DNA of 64,000 nucleotides, taken from Actinobacteria bacterium Ga0077560 (lineage in GTDB: Bacteria > Actinomycetota > Thermoleophilia > Miltoncostaeales > Miltoncostaeaceae). The position numbers and the translations under genes were made by a program. The stretch's first letter is position 1, and every line of letters starts with the position of its first letter. The stretch is from the NCBI GenBank assembly GCA_001464275.1, contig LNFL01000057.1:37016-101015 (forward strand), given 5' to 3'. The notes beneath the pieces were generated by a model. It was not told the origin of the DNA. It was given only the letters and a program-made list of their open reading frames with translations, and ran no database searches. Below, piece after piece: positions 33,257 through 41,370 of the stretch.

Positions 33257-33662
33257 GGTCGATCCGGCCCACCTGCCGGCGCTCGCCCCGCCACCGGAGA
33301 CGCGCATCGCCGAGGTGGTGTTCCCGCAGCAGCTGAACCATCACGGCACCCTGTTCGGCGGGGAGGCCCTGTCGATGATGGACCGCGCCGCGTTCGTGGC
33401 GGCGACCCGCCATTGCCGCAGCGAGGCGGTCACCATCGCCGTCGACCAGGTCGACTACGTCGCCCCCGTGCGCCACGGCGAGATCGTGGAGGTCCTCGCC
33501 ACCGTCATCACCACGGGCCGCACCTCCATGACCGTGCAGGTGAGCATGGTCAGCGAGGAGCTGCTGTCCGGTGAGCGGCGCCTCTGCGGAACGGGACGGT
33601 TCGTGTTCGTCGCGATCGACGACGCCGGCCGGCCCATTCCGGTACCACCGTTGCCCGCCTGA
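33249..33662 (+). CDS. Hotdog-fold acyl-CoA thioesterase (YciA-like)
   Basis: 137 aa. Hotdog motif VVFPQQLNHHGTLFGGEALSMMDRAAFVAA carries the conserved Asn-His-x-G and Asp of the YciA/BFIT group, followed by VDQVDYVAPVRHGEIVEV. It overlaps the MetE-like gene by eight bases, so it is part of the metE transcript although its chemistry is unrelated. It probably hydrolyses acyl-CoAs. Confidence 0.87.
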   Translation: MGEVDPAHLPALAPPPETRIAEVVFPQQLNHHGTLFGGEALSMMDRAAFVAATRHCRSEAVTIAVDQVDYVAPVRHGEIVEVLATVITTGRTSMTVQVSMVSEELLSGERRLCGTGRFVFVAIDDAGRPIPVPPLPA

Positions 33663-33672
33663 GTCACCCGGA

Positions 33673-33698
33673 CCCGGGAGCCGTCACCGGCTCCCGGG
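33673..33698. terminator. Bidirectional hairpin terminator between the metE and nrd operons
   Basis: CCCGGGAGCCG TCAC CGGCTCCCGGG is an 11-bp perfect stem with a 4-nt loop in the tail-to-tail gap. Confidence 0.75.
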
Positions 33699-33715
33699 GG
33701 ACGGGTGGGATGGCG

Positions 33716-36700
33716 CTACTGGCAGGCCTCGCAGTCGGGGTCCGACAGGTCGCAGACCTGCGGGGCCGGGGTGCCCGGGGTGGCCGCCACGCTGGCCGTG
33801 ACCGTGGCCTTCTCGATCGCCGAAGCACCGAGGGTCCGCAGGTAGTAGGTGGTCTTGAGACCCGCCCGCCAGGCCCGGCGGTACATGTGGCTCATGCTGC
33901 GCATGTCCGGGGTGCTGAGGAACAGGTTCAGCGACTGGGACTGGTCGATCCACTTCCCGCGGCGGGCCGCGGCGTCGATGAGCCACGACGGGTCGATGTC
34001 GAATGCGGTGGGGTACCGGCGGCGGATCGCCTCGGGGATGCCGGTGACCTCCCGCAGGTCCCCGTCGAAGTACTTGATCTGATCGGCCAGATCCGTGTTC
34101 CAGATCCCGGCGGCCTTCAGGTCACGCACCAGGTACGGGTTCAGGAACGTGAAGTCCCCGGACAGGTTCGACTTGGCGAACAGGTTCTTGTAGAGCGGTT
34201 CGATGCACGGGCTGGTGCCCATGATGTTGGCGATCGTCGCGGTCGGGGCGATCGCCAGCACGTTGCTGTTGCGCATCCCCTGGGCGGCGATCCTGGCCCG
34301 CAGCGGCGCCCAGTCCAGCACCCCGCCGCGCGGGACCTGCACCGGCTCCCCTCGCTCGGCCTCCAGCAGGTCCACCGTGTCCTGCGGAAGGATGCCGCGG
34401 TCCCACTTGCTGCCGGCGTACGAGGAGTACACGCCGCGCTCGGCGGCCAGGTCGCTGGAGGCCTCATAGGCGTAGAAGGCGATGGCCTCCATCATTTGGT
34501 CGTTGAACTCCAGGGCCTCCTCGGAGTCGAACGCCAGGCCCCGCCGGTACAGGGCGTACTGGAGGCCCATCACCCCGAGGCCCACGGGCCGGTGCCGGGC
34601 GTTGGACCGGGCCGCCGCCTCGGTGGGGTAGAAGTTGACGTCGACCACGTTGTCCAGGGCGCGGACCGCGATCCTCACGGTCTCCCGCAGGCGCCGGTGG
34701 TCGATGTCCCCCCGGGCGTCCAGGTGCTGGTCGATCAGCACCGATCCCAGGTTGCACACCGCGGTCTCGTCGGCGCTCGTGTTCAGGGTGATCTCGGTGC
34801 ACAGGTTGCTGGAGTGCACCACCCCGGCGTGGTCCTGCGGGCTGCGCAGGTTGCAGGGGTCCTTGAAGGTGATCCACGGGTGGCCGGTCTCGAACAGCAT
34901 CCGCAGCAGCTGCTTCCAGAGGTCCAGCGCCGGGATCCGCTCCCCGTGGATGCGTCCCGCCTGGGCCTGCGCCTCGTACTCGAGGTACCGGGCCTCGAAC
35001 GCCGCCCCATAGAGGTCATGCAGATCCGGGACCTGCGAGCTGCGGAACAGCGTCCAGTGCTCGCGCGCCTCCATGCGCTTCATGAACAGGTCGGGGATCC
35101 ATGCGGCGGTGTTCATGTCGTGGGTGCGGCGCCGCTCATCCCCGGTGTTGCGCCGCAGCTCCAGGAACTCGCGGATGTCGTTGTGCCAGATCTCCAGGTA
35201 CGCGCATCCCGACCCGGCGCGCTTGCCGCCCTGGTTGACGGCCACCAGCTGGTCGTTGTGCAGTTTGAGGAACGGCACGACGCCCTGGCTCTCGCCGTTG
35301 GTGCCGTGGATGTGCGACCCGGTGCCCCGCACCTTGGTCCACGAGCCGCCGAGGCCACCGGCCCACTTGGAGCACATCGCGTTCTCGGCGATCCCCCGCT
35401 GCACGATCGACTCCAGCGAGTCGTCGACGACGTACAGGTAGCAGGACGACAGCTGGGGGTGGGTGGTCCCGGCGTTGAACAGGGTGGGGGTCGACGAGCA
35501 GAACCGCCGTTCCTTGTAGGCGGTGTACAGGTCGATCGCCCGCTGCTCCCGGTCGCCGGTCTCGGCGATGCACACGCCCATCGCGACCCGCATCCAGAAG
35601 ATCTGCGGTGCCTCGATGCGCACCCCTGCGCCGCCGCCGGTCTTGTCGGTCATCAGGTACCGGTCGTACATGGTCTGGACCCCGAGGAAGTCGAAGTCCA
35701 GGTCGGCGCTCGGGTCCAGGGCCGACGCCATCCGCGCCAGGTCGAACTCCAGCAGCGCGGGATCGATGCGACCCGCGGCGACCCCGCGCTCCAGGGCGAC
35801 GCGGAGGGCCCGCCGGTGGGCGTCCCGCAGGGCCCCGACGCCGTCGCGCAGCAGCCGCCAGTCCAGGGTCTCCTCATAGACGTGGGTCAGCAGGATCCGC
35901 GCGGCGAACCGCGCGAACTCCGCATCGCGCTCGACCAGGGACCGGGCGTTGAGCACCACCACCCGCCGCAGGTCCGCTCGGCCGATGCCGGCATGCAGGG
36001 ACCGGCGCAGCTCGGCCTCGAGCCGCTCGGCGGTGAGCGGCAGGTCGAGGCCGACCGCCGCGAACCGGATGCGGGCCCGCAGGTCCTCGGCCTCCCACAC
36101 GCCCGGTGACCCGTCGGCCTCGGTGACCGGCAGGTCCGCGACGTCGTCGGCCACCGGCGCCCGGTCCCGCGCCCGCAGCATCGCCCGCTCGGCCCGGTAC
36201 AGGATGTACCGCTCGGCCACGCGCATGTGGCCGGCCATTACCAGCTCCTCCTGGACGATGTCCTGAACCGTCTCGATCGGGACGTAGGCGGCACCGAGCG
36301 CCGCGGTGCGCTCGGTGACCCTCGCGGCGATGGCCGGCGCCGGCGACGGATCGATGCCGCCCGACAGGAACGCCTTGCGGATCGCGATCTCGATCTTCGG
36401 CTCGCGCCACTCCACGATGTGGCCGGAGCGGCGGATCACCCTGGGCCCCGGCAGCGCCGGGCCCGGGCCGGCCGGCGTCGCCCGGCGCATCACCAGTGCG
36501 ATCGCGACCTCGTGGCGGCCGCCGCGGATCAACGCGGCCTCCACCAGCGAGGACAGGTCCTCCCCGCTGATCGCGGCACCCGGCTCCAGCGCGGCAAGGC
36601 GCTCCCGCACGTCGCGCACCGCGTCCCGGATGATGCCCGGCGCGGCGAGCACCAGCGGATCATCGCCCCCACGCGCCAGCGCGATCGTCGCCAGTGCGTC

Positions 36701-36889
36701 GGCCACCAGCACCGCCGCGTCGGCGGCGGTGAACGGCACGCGCCCGCCGGGTCCCTCGACGACCACGGCCGGGTCCTCCCCCACCCCCTGCAGCGCCGCG
36801 GGCACGTCGAACGCCATGTGCTCGGTGGCGGGCCGTGCGGCGGCACGCTTGAGCTCCAGATCCTTGAGGATCTCCTCGAAATCGATCAT
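33716..36889 (-). CDS. nrdA: Ribonucleotide reductase class I large subunit NrdA
   Basis: 1057 aa, long for R1 because of about two N-terminal ATP-cone regions (a divergent one about 45-125 and a clear one about 145-235, RRSGHIVEWREPKIEIAIRKAF). The catalytic core has LSSCYLYVVDDSLESI with an active-site Cys, SNLCTEITLN and AVCNLGSVLI for the NC..E..C set, and MYRRAWRAGLKTTYYLRTL. The C-terminus ends in the redox tail DCEACQ. Starts nine bases after nrdB. Makes deoxyribonucleotides; the cones suggest dATP/ATP control. Confidence 0.94.
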   Translation of the reverse strand: MIDFEEILKDLELKRAAARPATEHMAFDVPAALQGVGEDPAVVVEGPGGRVPFTAADAAVLVADALATIALARGGDDPLVLAAPGIIRDAVRDVRERLAALEPGAAISGEDLSSLVEAALIRGGRHEVAIALVMRRATPAGPGPALPGPRVIRRSGHIVEWREPKIEIAIRKAFLSGGIDPSPAPAIAARVTERTAALGAAYVPIETVQDIVQEELVMAGHMRVAERYILYRAERAMLRARDRAPVADDVADLPVTEADGSPGVWEAEDLRARIRFAAVGLDLPLTAERLEAELRRSLHAGIGRADLRRVVVLNARSLVERDAEFARFAARILLTHVYEETLDWRLLRDGVGALRDAHRRALRVALERGVAAGRIDPALLEFDLARMASALDPSADLDFDFLGVQTMYDRYLMTDKTGGGAGVRIEAPQIFWMRVAMGVCIAETGDREQRAIDLYTAYKERRFCSSTPTLFNAGTTHPQLSSCYLYVVDDSLESIVQRGIAENAMCSKWAGGLGGSWTKVRGTGSHIHGTNGESQGVVPFLKLHNDQLVAVNQGGKRAGSGCAYLEIWHNDIREFLELRRNTGDERRRTHDMNTAAWIPDLFMKRMEAREHWTLFRSSQVPDLHDLYGAAFEARYLEYEAQAQAGRIHGERIPALDLWKQLLRMLFETGHPWITFKDPCNLRSPQDHAGVVHSSNLCTEITLNTSADETAVCNLGSVLIDQHLDARGDIDHRRLRETVRIAVRALDNVVDVNFYPTEAAARSNARHRPVGLGVMGLQYALYRRGLAFDSEEALEFNDQMMEAIAFYAYEASSDLAAERGVYSSYAGSKWDRGILPQDTVDLLEAERGEPVQVPRGGVLDWAPLRARIAAQGMRNSNVLAIAPTATIANIMGTSPCIEPLYKNLFAKSNLSGDFTFLNPYLVRDLKAAGIWNTDLADQIKYFDGDLREVTGIPEAIRRRYPTAFDIDPSWLIDAAARRGKWIDQSQSLNLFLSTPDMRSMSHMYRRAWRAGLKTTYYLRTLGASAIEKATVTASVAATPGTPAPQVCDLSDPDCEACQ

Positions 36890-36898
36890 GCGCGCCTC

Positions 36899-37984
36899 CT
36901 ACAGCTCGTCGTCGGCGACGACGGCAAGCGACGACGCACGCTGGTATTCGGTGACCCTGCCCTCGAAGAAGTTCTGCTCCTTGCGGATGTCCATCAGCTC
37001 GGCCAGCCAGGGCAGCGGATTGGCCGTGTGCGCGCCCAGCGGCTCGATGCCCAGGGACTCCAAGCGCCGGTCGGCGATGTGGTCGATGTACCCGCGAAAC
37101 TCCGTCGCCGACAGGCCCGTCGCCTCCACCGGCAGACAGTCGTCGATGAACCGCTTCTCCAGATCCACGGCCTCCGCCATCAACTCCCGCAGGTGCGCCC
37201 GCAGCTCCGGGGTCCACAACGCGGGGGTCTCGGCGGCCATCTCCAACAGCAGCCGGCGCAGCAGCTCGATGTGGTTGGACTCATCCCGCAGCGTGTACCG
37301 GAACATCGTCCCGATGCCCGGCAGCTTCCCCTGCCGGTACAGCGACAGGATCATCCCGAACAGCCCGTAGAACTGGGTGCCCTCCATGCACTGCCCGAAC
37401 ACGAACATGTTGGTGGCCAACAGCCGCCACCCCTCCGGGTCGGTGACGTCCAGGTCACGGCGCAGCTCCCGTGAGATCTCCGTCACGAACGCGTTCTTGG
37501 CGGCGATCGTCGGGACGTCGTCGAACATCGCCTCGCATTCGTACGGGTCGATGCCCAACGAGGAGATCATGTACAGCAACGAGTCGGCGTGGATGTTCTC
37601 CTCGTGGGCGTGCCGGCCGAGGACCAGCTTCAGCTCCGAGGCGGTCACCAGCTCCCGCACCACGTGGATGATGTTGTCGCCCACGATGCCCTCGGCCGCC
37701 GAGAAGTAGCCGACCCCCATCCGCACGATCCAGCGGTCCACGTCGCTCAGGACATCGGTGGCCCGCCACTGCTCGATGTCCCGCTGCATCGGGACGTCCT
37801 CGGGCTCCCAGTGGTTCGCCTTCATCGTCCGGTACAGCTCGTACGCCCACCGGTACTTCAACGGCAACAGGTTGAAGTGCATGGTCTCCCTGCCACCGAC
37901 CACCCGTTTGGCGGCCACCGCCGCCTCCGCGCGCGCCTGGTCGAGGACGAACGTGCGGGGACCGACGCGATACGTCGTCTGCAT
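36899..37984 (-). CDS. nrdB: Ribonucleotide reductase small subunit NrdB, class Ic-like (no radical Tyr)
   Basis: 361 aa ferritin-like R2. Metal ligands are E98 (FSAAEGIVGD), E129 and H132 (HEENIH), the later Glu of CMEGTQFY, and E/H of LRDESNHIEL. The first ligand is Glu rather than the Asp of class Ia, and the position of the radical Tyr (four after H132) is Leu136 in IHADSLLYM. Both changes, and the surrounding YFSAAE and SLGID segments, match the Chlamydia class Ic enzyme, whose Mn(IV)/Fe(III) centre replaces the tyrosyl radical. The conserved C-terminal Y/W path residues (FFEGRVTEYQRA) are present. Preceded by a cobalamin riboswitch. Confidence 0.93.
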   Translation of the reverse strand: MQTTYRVGPRTFVLDQARAEAAVAAKRVVGGRETMHFNLLPLKYRWAYELYRTMKANHWEPEDVPMQRDIEQWRATDVLSDVDRWIVRMGVGYFSAAEGIVGDNIIHVVRELVTASELKLVLGRHAHEENIHADSLLYMISSLGIDPYECEAMFDDVPTIAAKNAFVTEISRELRRDLDVTDPEGWRLLATNMFVFGQCMEGTQFYGLFGMILSLYRQGKLPGIGTMFRYTLRDESNHIELLRRLLLEMAAETPALWTPELRAHLRELMAEAVDLEKRFIDDCLPVEATGLSATEFRGYIDHIADRRLESLGIEPLGAHTANPLPWLAELMDIRKEQNFFEGRVTEYQRASSLAVVADDEL

Positions 37985-38010
37985 GACTGGCGCGCCCCTT
38001 CCACGAGAGC

Positions 38011-38160
38011 TGAGCCGTTGCCGCGGGCGGGTCGACCGGGCTCATCCCCCTCGAGGGCATCACCGTTGCGGGACAGCGCCGGAATCACACCGGACTTCGC
38101 TCACACCTCGCGTCCTCCCGGGAAGTCGGGAGGCCCGCAGGAAGGTACAGGCACCCCCGG
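38011..38160 (-). ncRNA. Cobalamin riboswitch upstream of nrdB-nrdA
   Basis: On the minus strand: GGTGCCTGTACC, GCGAAGTCCGGTGTGATTCC, GGCGCTGTCCCGCAACGGTGA and GATGAGCCCGGTCGACCCGC are the conserved cobalamin-element blocks in order. It ends about 25 bases before the nrdB ATG. B12 riboswitches on oxygen-dependent class I nrd genes are known from Streptomyces; the logic is to silence this enzyme when B12 supports a class II enzyme. A class II gene is not in this window. Confidence 0.88.
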
Positions 38161-38266
38161 ACGACGACGAGTCGCCCCGCCCCACCGGAGTGGGCCGTGT
38201 GCCCGGCACCGGTATCGGGTGGGCAGGGCGCGAGGTGCAGCTGCGGCCCGTCGCTTCTCGTACGCG

Positions 38267-38301
38267 AGATGGCGTTACGCTCAATGAGCGTAACGCCATC
38301 T
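38267..38301. repeat. 35-bp perfect palindrome between nrdB and abiEi
   Basis: AGATGGCGTTACGCTCA, one A, then TGAGCGTAACGCCATCT. Arms of 17 bp match fully. It lies upstream of both divergent units, about 140 bases before the abiEi start and 100 beyond the riboswitch. It could be an operator, an element end or a hairpin; nothing else in the 38161-38440 gap is recognisable except TAGCCT, a -10-like box ten bases before an ATG at 38402. Confidence 0.7.
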
Positions 38302-38440
38302 GCTGACGCCGCGGTCTCACAGACCCGGGGGGAAGCCACGCGGTGCCGTCCGCACAACCCTGTTGCCAAGCCGTACCCGACAGCGCTAGCCTTATCGCGT
38401 TATGGGGACTTCTCGTATCAAGCTATCGCCTAGGAGGCCG

Positions 38441-39124
38441 ATGTCTGAGTCGATGGAGACTTCGATTGCATCGACGATCAGGCGAGCTGTCCGTCGCGGA
38501 GGTGTCCGGTTCTGGCGCTCGGAGGAGTTCGAGGGGGGACGCACGGCCGTGGAGCATGCGCTGTCGCGTCTGGCGTCGGAGGGTGAGCTCATCCGAATCC
38601 GCCGCGGGCTCTACTGGCGGGGGCGCAAGAGCACCTTCGGGATGGGACGGCCCCTTGCCATGGACCTCGCGCGGGCGGTCATCGACAGTCCGGGTATCGG
38701 GCCCGCTGGTTGGAGCGCCACGAACGCACTCGGGCTCTCCACCCAACTCCCCGGGCGTGAGACGATCGCGGTGCCGTCACGTGTCCCGAGCGGACTTGAG
38801 GACATCCTCTGGGTGAGCCGTGACGCGCGCAAAGCCCGCCGCGACCAGAAGCTCTCTCCCATCGAGGTGGCGATGCTCGAGGCCCTCGAAGGTTTCGAGG
38901 ACTACGTCGACGTGCCGCCCGAGAAGGCCGTCGCACGGCTGCTGGAGATTCTGCTGTCCGACGAGGTCCGTCCTGAGCGGCTCGTGCGCGCCGCCAAGAC
39001 CGAACCGGCTCGTACGCGGCGGCGCCTTCGTGACCTGCTGGTCCGGGCCGGCCTCACCGACGCCGCCGAGAAGGTCCCGCCGGCACGGACGGCGCGGTCG
39101 ATCCCCGCGCTGGCGGTGACGTGA
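38441..39124 (+). CDS. abiEi: AbiEi-family antitoxin (type IV toxin-antitoxin), intact
   Basis: 227 aa from ATG 38441, which has AGGAGG six bases before it; the track start at 38402 lacks a ribosome-binding site. The N-terminal winged helix (about 1-75, GVRFWRSEEFEGGRTAVEHALSRLASEGELIRIRRGLYWR) is typical of AbiEi autorepressors. The middle domain follows with GWSATNALGLSTQLPG. Its stop overlaps the GTG of the toxin gene. It would repress its own promoter and neutralise the toxin. Confidence 0.82.
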   Translation: MSESMETSIASTIRRAVRRGGVRFWRSEEFEGGRTAVEHALSRLASEGELIRIRRGLYWRGRKSTFGMGRPLAMDLARAVIDSPGIGPAGWSATNALGLSTQLPGRETIAVPSRVPSGLEDILWVSRDARKARRDQKLSPIEVAMLEALEGFEDYVDVPPEKAVARLLEILLSDEVRPERLVRAAKTEPARTRRRLRDLLVRAGLTDAAEKVPPARTARSIPALAVT

Positions 39125-40074
39125 GCCGACTCGGCGATCGCCCCGACTTCCACGAGGCGATCGGGGCGGCATCGGGTGCGCTCCGCATCCCTGCGCCCAT
39201 TGTCGAGAAGGACTACTGGGTCACCCAAGCTCTGCGCGCCGCCCGGGAGTCCCACCCCGACGACTGGATCTTCAAAGGCGGCACCAGCCTCTCCAAGGGT
39301 TACCGGCTGATCCAGCGCTTCTCGGAGGACATCGACGTGCTCGTACTCCCGCGCGACCGAGGCGCGACTGCACGCGACCGAGCAATGAAGGGGATCGCGG
39401 CAAGCGCTGCAACCTCGCTCGGGCTCACCGGGCTCCCGCCTTCGGTCACGGCCGAAACCGGGGTCCACCGCACATACGCGCTGGAGTACACCCGCCTGGC
39501 GGGCTCCAGCAGCGCCATCCGGCCAACGGTCCTTCTTGAGATGGGCATCCGGGGTGGTCCGACACCGAACGAGCTGCGCGAGATCACCTCCCTGATCGCC
39601 TCGTCAGGAATCCTTGACCCGGCGGACTTCGACGACTTGGCGGCGTTCGAAGTGCCAATCCTTCACCCGGGACGCACTCTCGTGGAGAAGCTCCTACTCG
39701 CCGGTGACACGGCAGCGAAGCTCCGCACGGGCAAGATCGACCTCGTGCCCGCGGGCTTCGGGCGGCACCTCTACGACATCCACGAGCTGCTCGGGGCCGA
39801 TCACGTCATCGAGTTCCTCGACGACCGAGATCAATTCCTCGGCGCCTGCGACGAGGCCTTTGACATCGGGCACCAGCACTTCGGCGCCACCGCCCCGCGA
39901 CCGGACGGCGGATTCGCCGAGTCCCCCGCATTCGATATGGCTGCGGATAATCCCGTCGTACGGGCCATGACCGAGGCGCTCGCCTCCGCAGCCGAACTCG
40001 CGTTCCCAGGGGCACCGTGGCCAGACCACAGCGCGCTCGTCAAGCGCGTCCGCGACGCCGCAGACCGCCTCTGA
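39121..40074 (+). CDS. abiEii: AbiEii-family nucleotidyltransferase toxin, intact
   Basis: 317 aa from a GTG overlapping abiEi. The nucleotidyltransferase motif is complete: DWIFKGGTSLSKGYRLIQRFSEDIDVLV with GGTSLSK and the DID metal-binding aspartates, preceded by the family's VEKDYWVTQALRA. A second conserved Lys/Asp region (EKLLLAGDTAAKLR, HLYDIHEL) follows. AbiEii toxins modify tRNA or other targets and give abortive phage resistance. The scar repeat begins 43 bases after its stop. Confidence 0.88.
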   Translation: MSRLGDRPDFHEAIGAASGALRIPAPIVEKDYWVTQALRAARESHPDDWIFKGGTSLSKGYRLIQRFSEDIDVLVLPRDRGATARDRAMKGIAASAATSLGLTGLPPSVTAETGVHRTYALEYTRLAGSSSAIRPTVLLEMGIRGGPTPNELREITSLIASSGILDPADFDDLAAFEVPILHPGRTLVEKLLLAGDTAAKLRTGKIDLVPAGFGRHLYDIHELLGADHVIEFLDDRDQFLGACDEAFDIGHQHFGATAPRPDGGFAESPAFDMAADNPVVRAMTEALASAAELAFPGAPWPDHSALVKRVRDAADRL

Positions 40075-40117
40075 CCGTTCCGCAGGACGAGGGCTGCCGG
40101 CCTCTCGCCCGAGGCGG

Positions 40118-40289
40118 GGTGGTAACAGGGTGGTAACGCGCCCCACAGAGACCACGGGAGATGCGCGGCCGCATCGGAATCCGAAAGGCCTATTCTCAGG
40201 CGGTTCTCCGAGACGACGTGAGACCACGGGAGACTCCGGCGCCTGACTCATAATCCTCCGCGCGCAGGTTCGAGTCCTGCCACGCCCAC
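40118..40289 (+). repeat. Integration scar copy 2: integrase-like tail plus tRNA 3' half
   Basis: Tandem GGTGGTAAC, in-frame VVTRPTETTGD...GGSPRRRETTGDSGA ending in TGA, then the tRNA 3' half at 40238-40289 with loop CTCATAA and a perfect T arm. The variable-loop region (TCCTCCGCGCGC) and the ACGCCCAC end match copy 1, while copies 3 and 4 have TCCCTGGGTCGC and GCGCCCAC. Located 43 bases after abiEii. Confidence 0.75.
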
Positions 40290-40302
40290 TCAGATCCCTT
40301 TT

Positions 40303-40509
40303 GTGGACCACGATCTGACGCAGAAGGTGGGAGACGTTGACCAGGGAACTCGCAAAAAGCTGGTCGTTCGCGATCGCGGCTCGACACGTGCCGTGCCGGT
40401 GGTGACTGAAGATGTTCCATACCTGGGAAATGGGTTCGGCCGGCGACTTGAGGGGGTCGATGGCACGGGGATCGCGTGGAGGCCGGCGCCTATCCACGTG
40501 AATACGTAG
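40303..40509 (+). CDS. Small ORF associated with the scars, copy 2
   Basis: 68 aa from a GTG. It aligns without gaps to the ORF at 51256 over about 54 codons (shared DQGT, KL, PVV, PYLG, GF, LEGVDG) and many differences fall at third positions, which suggests real coding history on this strand. No family recognised and no Shine-Dalgarno seen. It may be an element-borne gene or part of a larger one. Confidence 0.45.
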   Translation: MDHDLTQKVGDVDQGTRKKLVVRDRGSTRAVPVVTEDVPYLGNGFGRRLEGVDGTGIAWRPAPIHVNT

Positions 40510-40695
40510 CTACGCAGCAGTTGCGCGGCCGCCTGACCCGCGACCGCCCGTCTCCGTCGACCCGGCTCTGCGGCACCCACCCTCATGCGGCGAGGCTCTC
40601 GGCGCTTCTGATCGCTCCGGCGTGGATCGTGAGGAGGTTGATCGCCGACTGAATCTCATCGGCGGTCGTGCCGGGACCAGCATCGGTCGCGCGGC
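40510..40695. other. Gap without gene
   Basis: No coding signal or repeat found. The plus-strand ORF and the oppositely directed methyltransferase gene end facing each other across it; no clear hairpin terminator is seen. Confidence 0.3.
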
Positions 40696-41322
40696 TCATG
40701 TGCGGCGCGCGACGAACCAGGTGAAGTGCTGAGTGGCGCCGGAGGGGGTTCGGTGATCCTCTCGCAGGTGCGCTACCTCGGTAAACGCCCCGCCAAGCAG
40801 CTCGGTCAGCGACCTCGAGTCGTGGCGCTGCACCGGCAGCCCTGAGCAGCGTTCGGGACCGTCCGGTGCGAACGTCGCGATCACGACGTGCCCGCCGGGC
40901 ACAATGGTGTTCCGGGCCAGTTCCGCATAGCGAGCCTGATCTGGAGGGTCGGTCAGGAAGTGCAGCACCGCCCGGTCATGCCAGATCGCGTAGCGGCGCG
41001 GGGAGGTCAGCGCCAGGAGATCCCCATGAAGCCAGGTGATCCGGTGGGCTTGCTCGCCAAGCGCCGCCCTGGCTGCGTCAAGGGCCGCCCGCGAGAGGTC
41101 CAGCACCGTGATGTCGGTGTGCCCGAGGCTCAGGAGCGACGCCGCGAGGGGTGACGCCCCACCGCCGACATCGATGATCGCCGCGTCCACTGGCGGATTC
41201 AGGTCGGCAATGAGCCTCAGCGACATGCCGGCGTCCTGCTGAAACCAGCTGACGCGGTCCTCCCCCTTCGCGTACGCCGCATCCCAGTGCGCCGCCGCGT
41301 CTCCCCCGTGGATCTCGTTCAC
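40696..41322 (-). CDS. Class I SAM-dependent methyltransferase
   Basis: 208 aa. SAM-binding motif I is AAIIDVGGGASPLAASLLSLG, followed by acidic motif ITVLDLSRAAL and the WHDRAVLHFL motif IV region. The start HWDAAYAKGEDRVSWFQ resembles the TPMT/UbiE-like methyltransferases of small molecules, often acting on thiols, selenium or tellurium compounds. The substrate is not evident. It is close to the sugar cluster but not coupled to it. Confidence 0.82.
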   Translation of the reverse strand: MNEIHGGDAAAHWDAAYAKGEDRVSWFQQDAGMSLRLIADLNPPVDAAIIDVGGGASPLAASLLSLGHTDITVLDLSRAALDAARAALGEQAHRITWLHGDLLALTSPRRYAIWHDRAVLHFLTDPPDQARYAELARNTIVPGGHVVIATFAPDGPERCSGLPVQRHDSRSLTELLGGAFTEVAHLREDHRTPSGATQHFTWFVARRT

Positions 41323-41370
41323 GCCGACAGGCTACGCCGAATCGCGCCCGAGCCGGTCGGCCGCAACCGG

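Noticed and set aside
33710-36109. 799-aa plus-strand ORF antisense to nrdA
   Set aside because: Low-complexity shadow; NrdA on the other strand has all class I motifs.
39694-40497. Minus-strand ORFs containing WQDSNLRP/GRTRTC peptides at the scars
   Set aside because: These peptides arise from translating the tRNA 3' half backwards and are a known annotation artefact.
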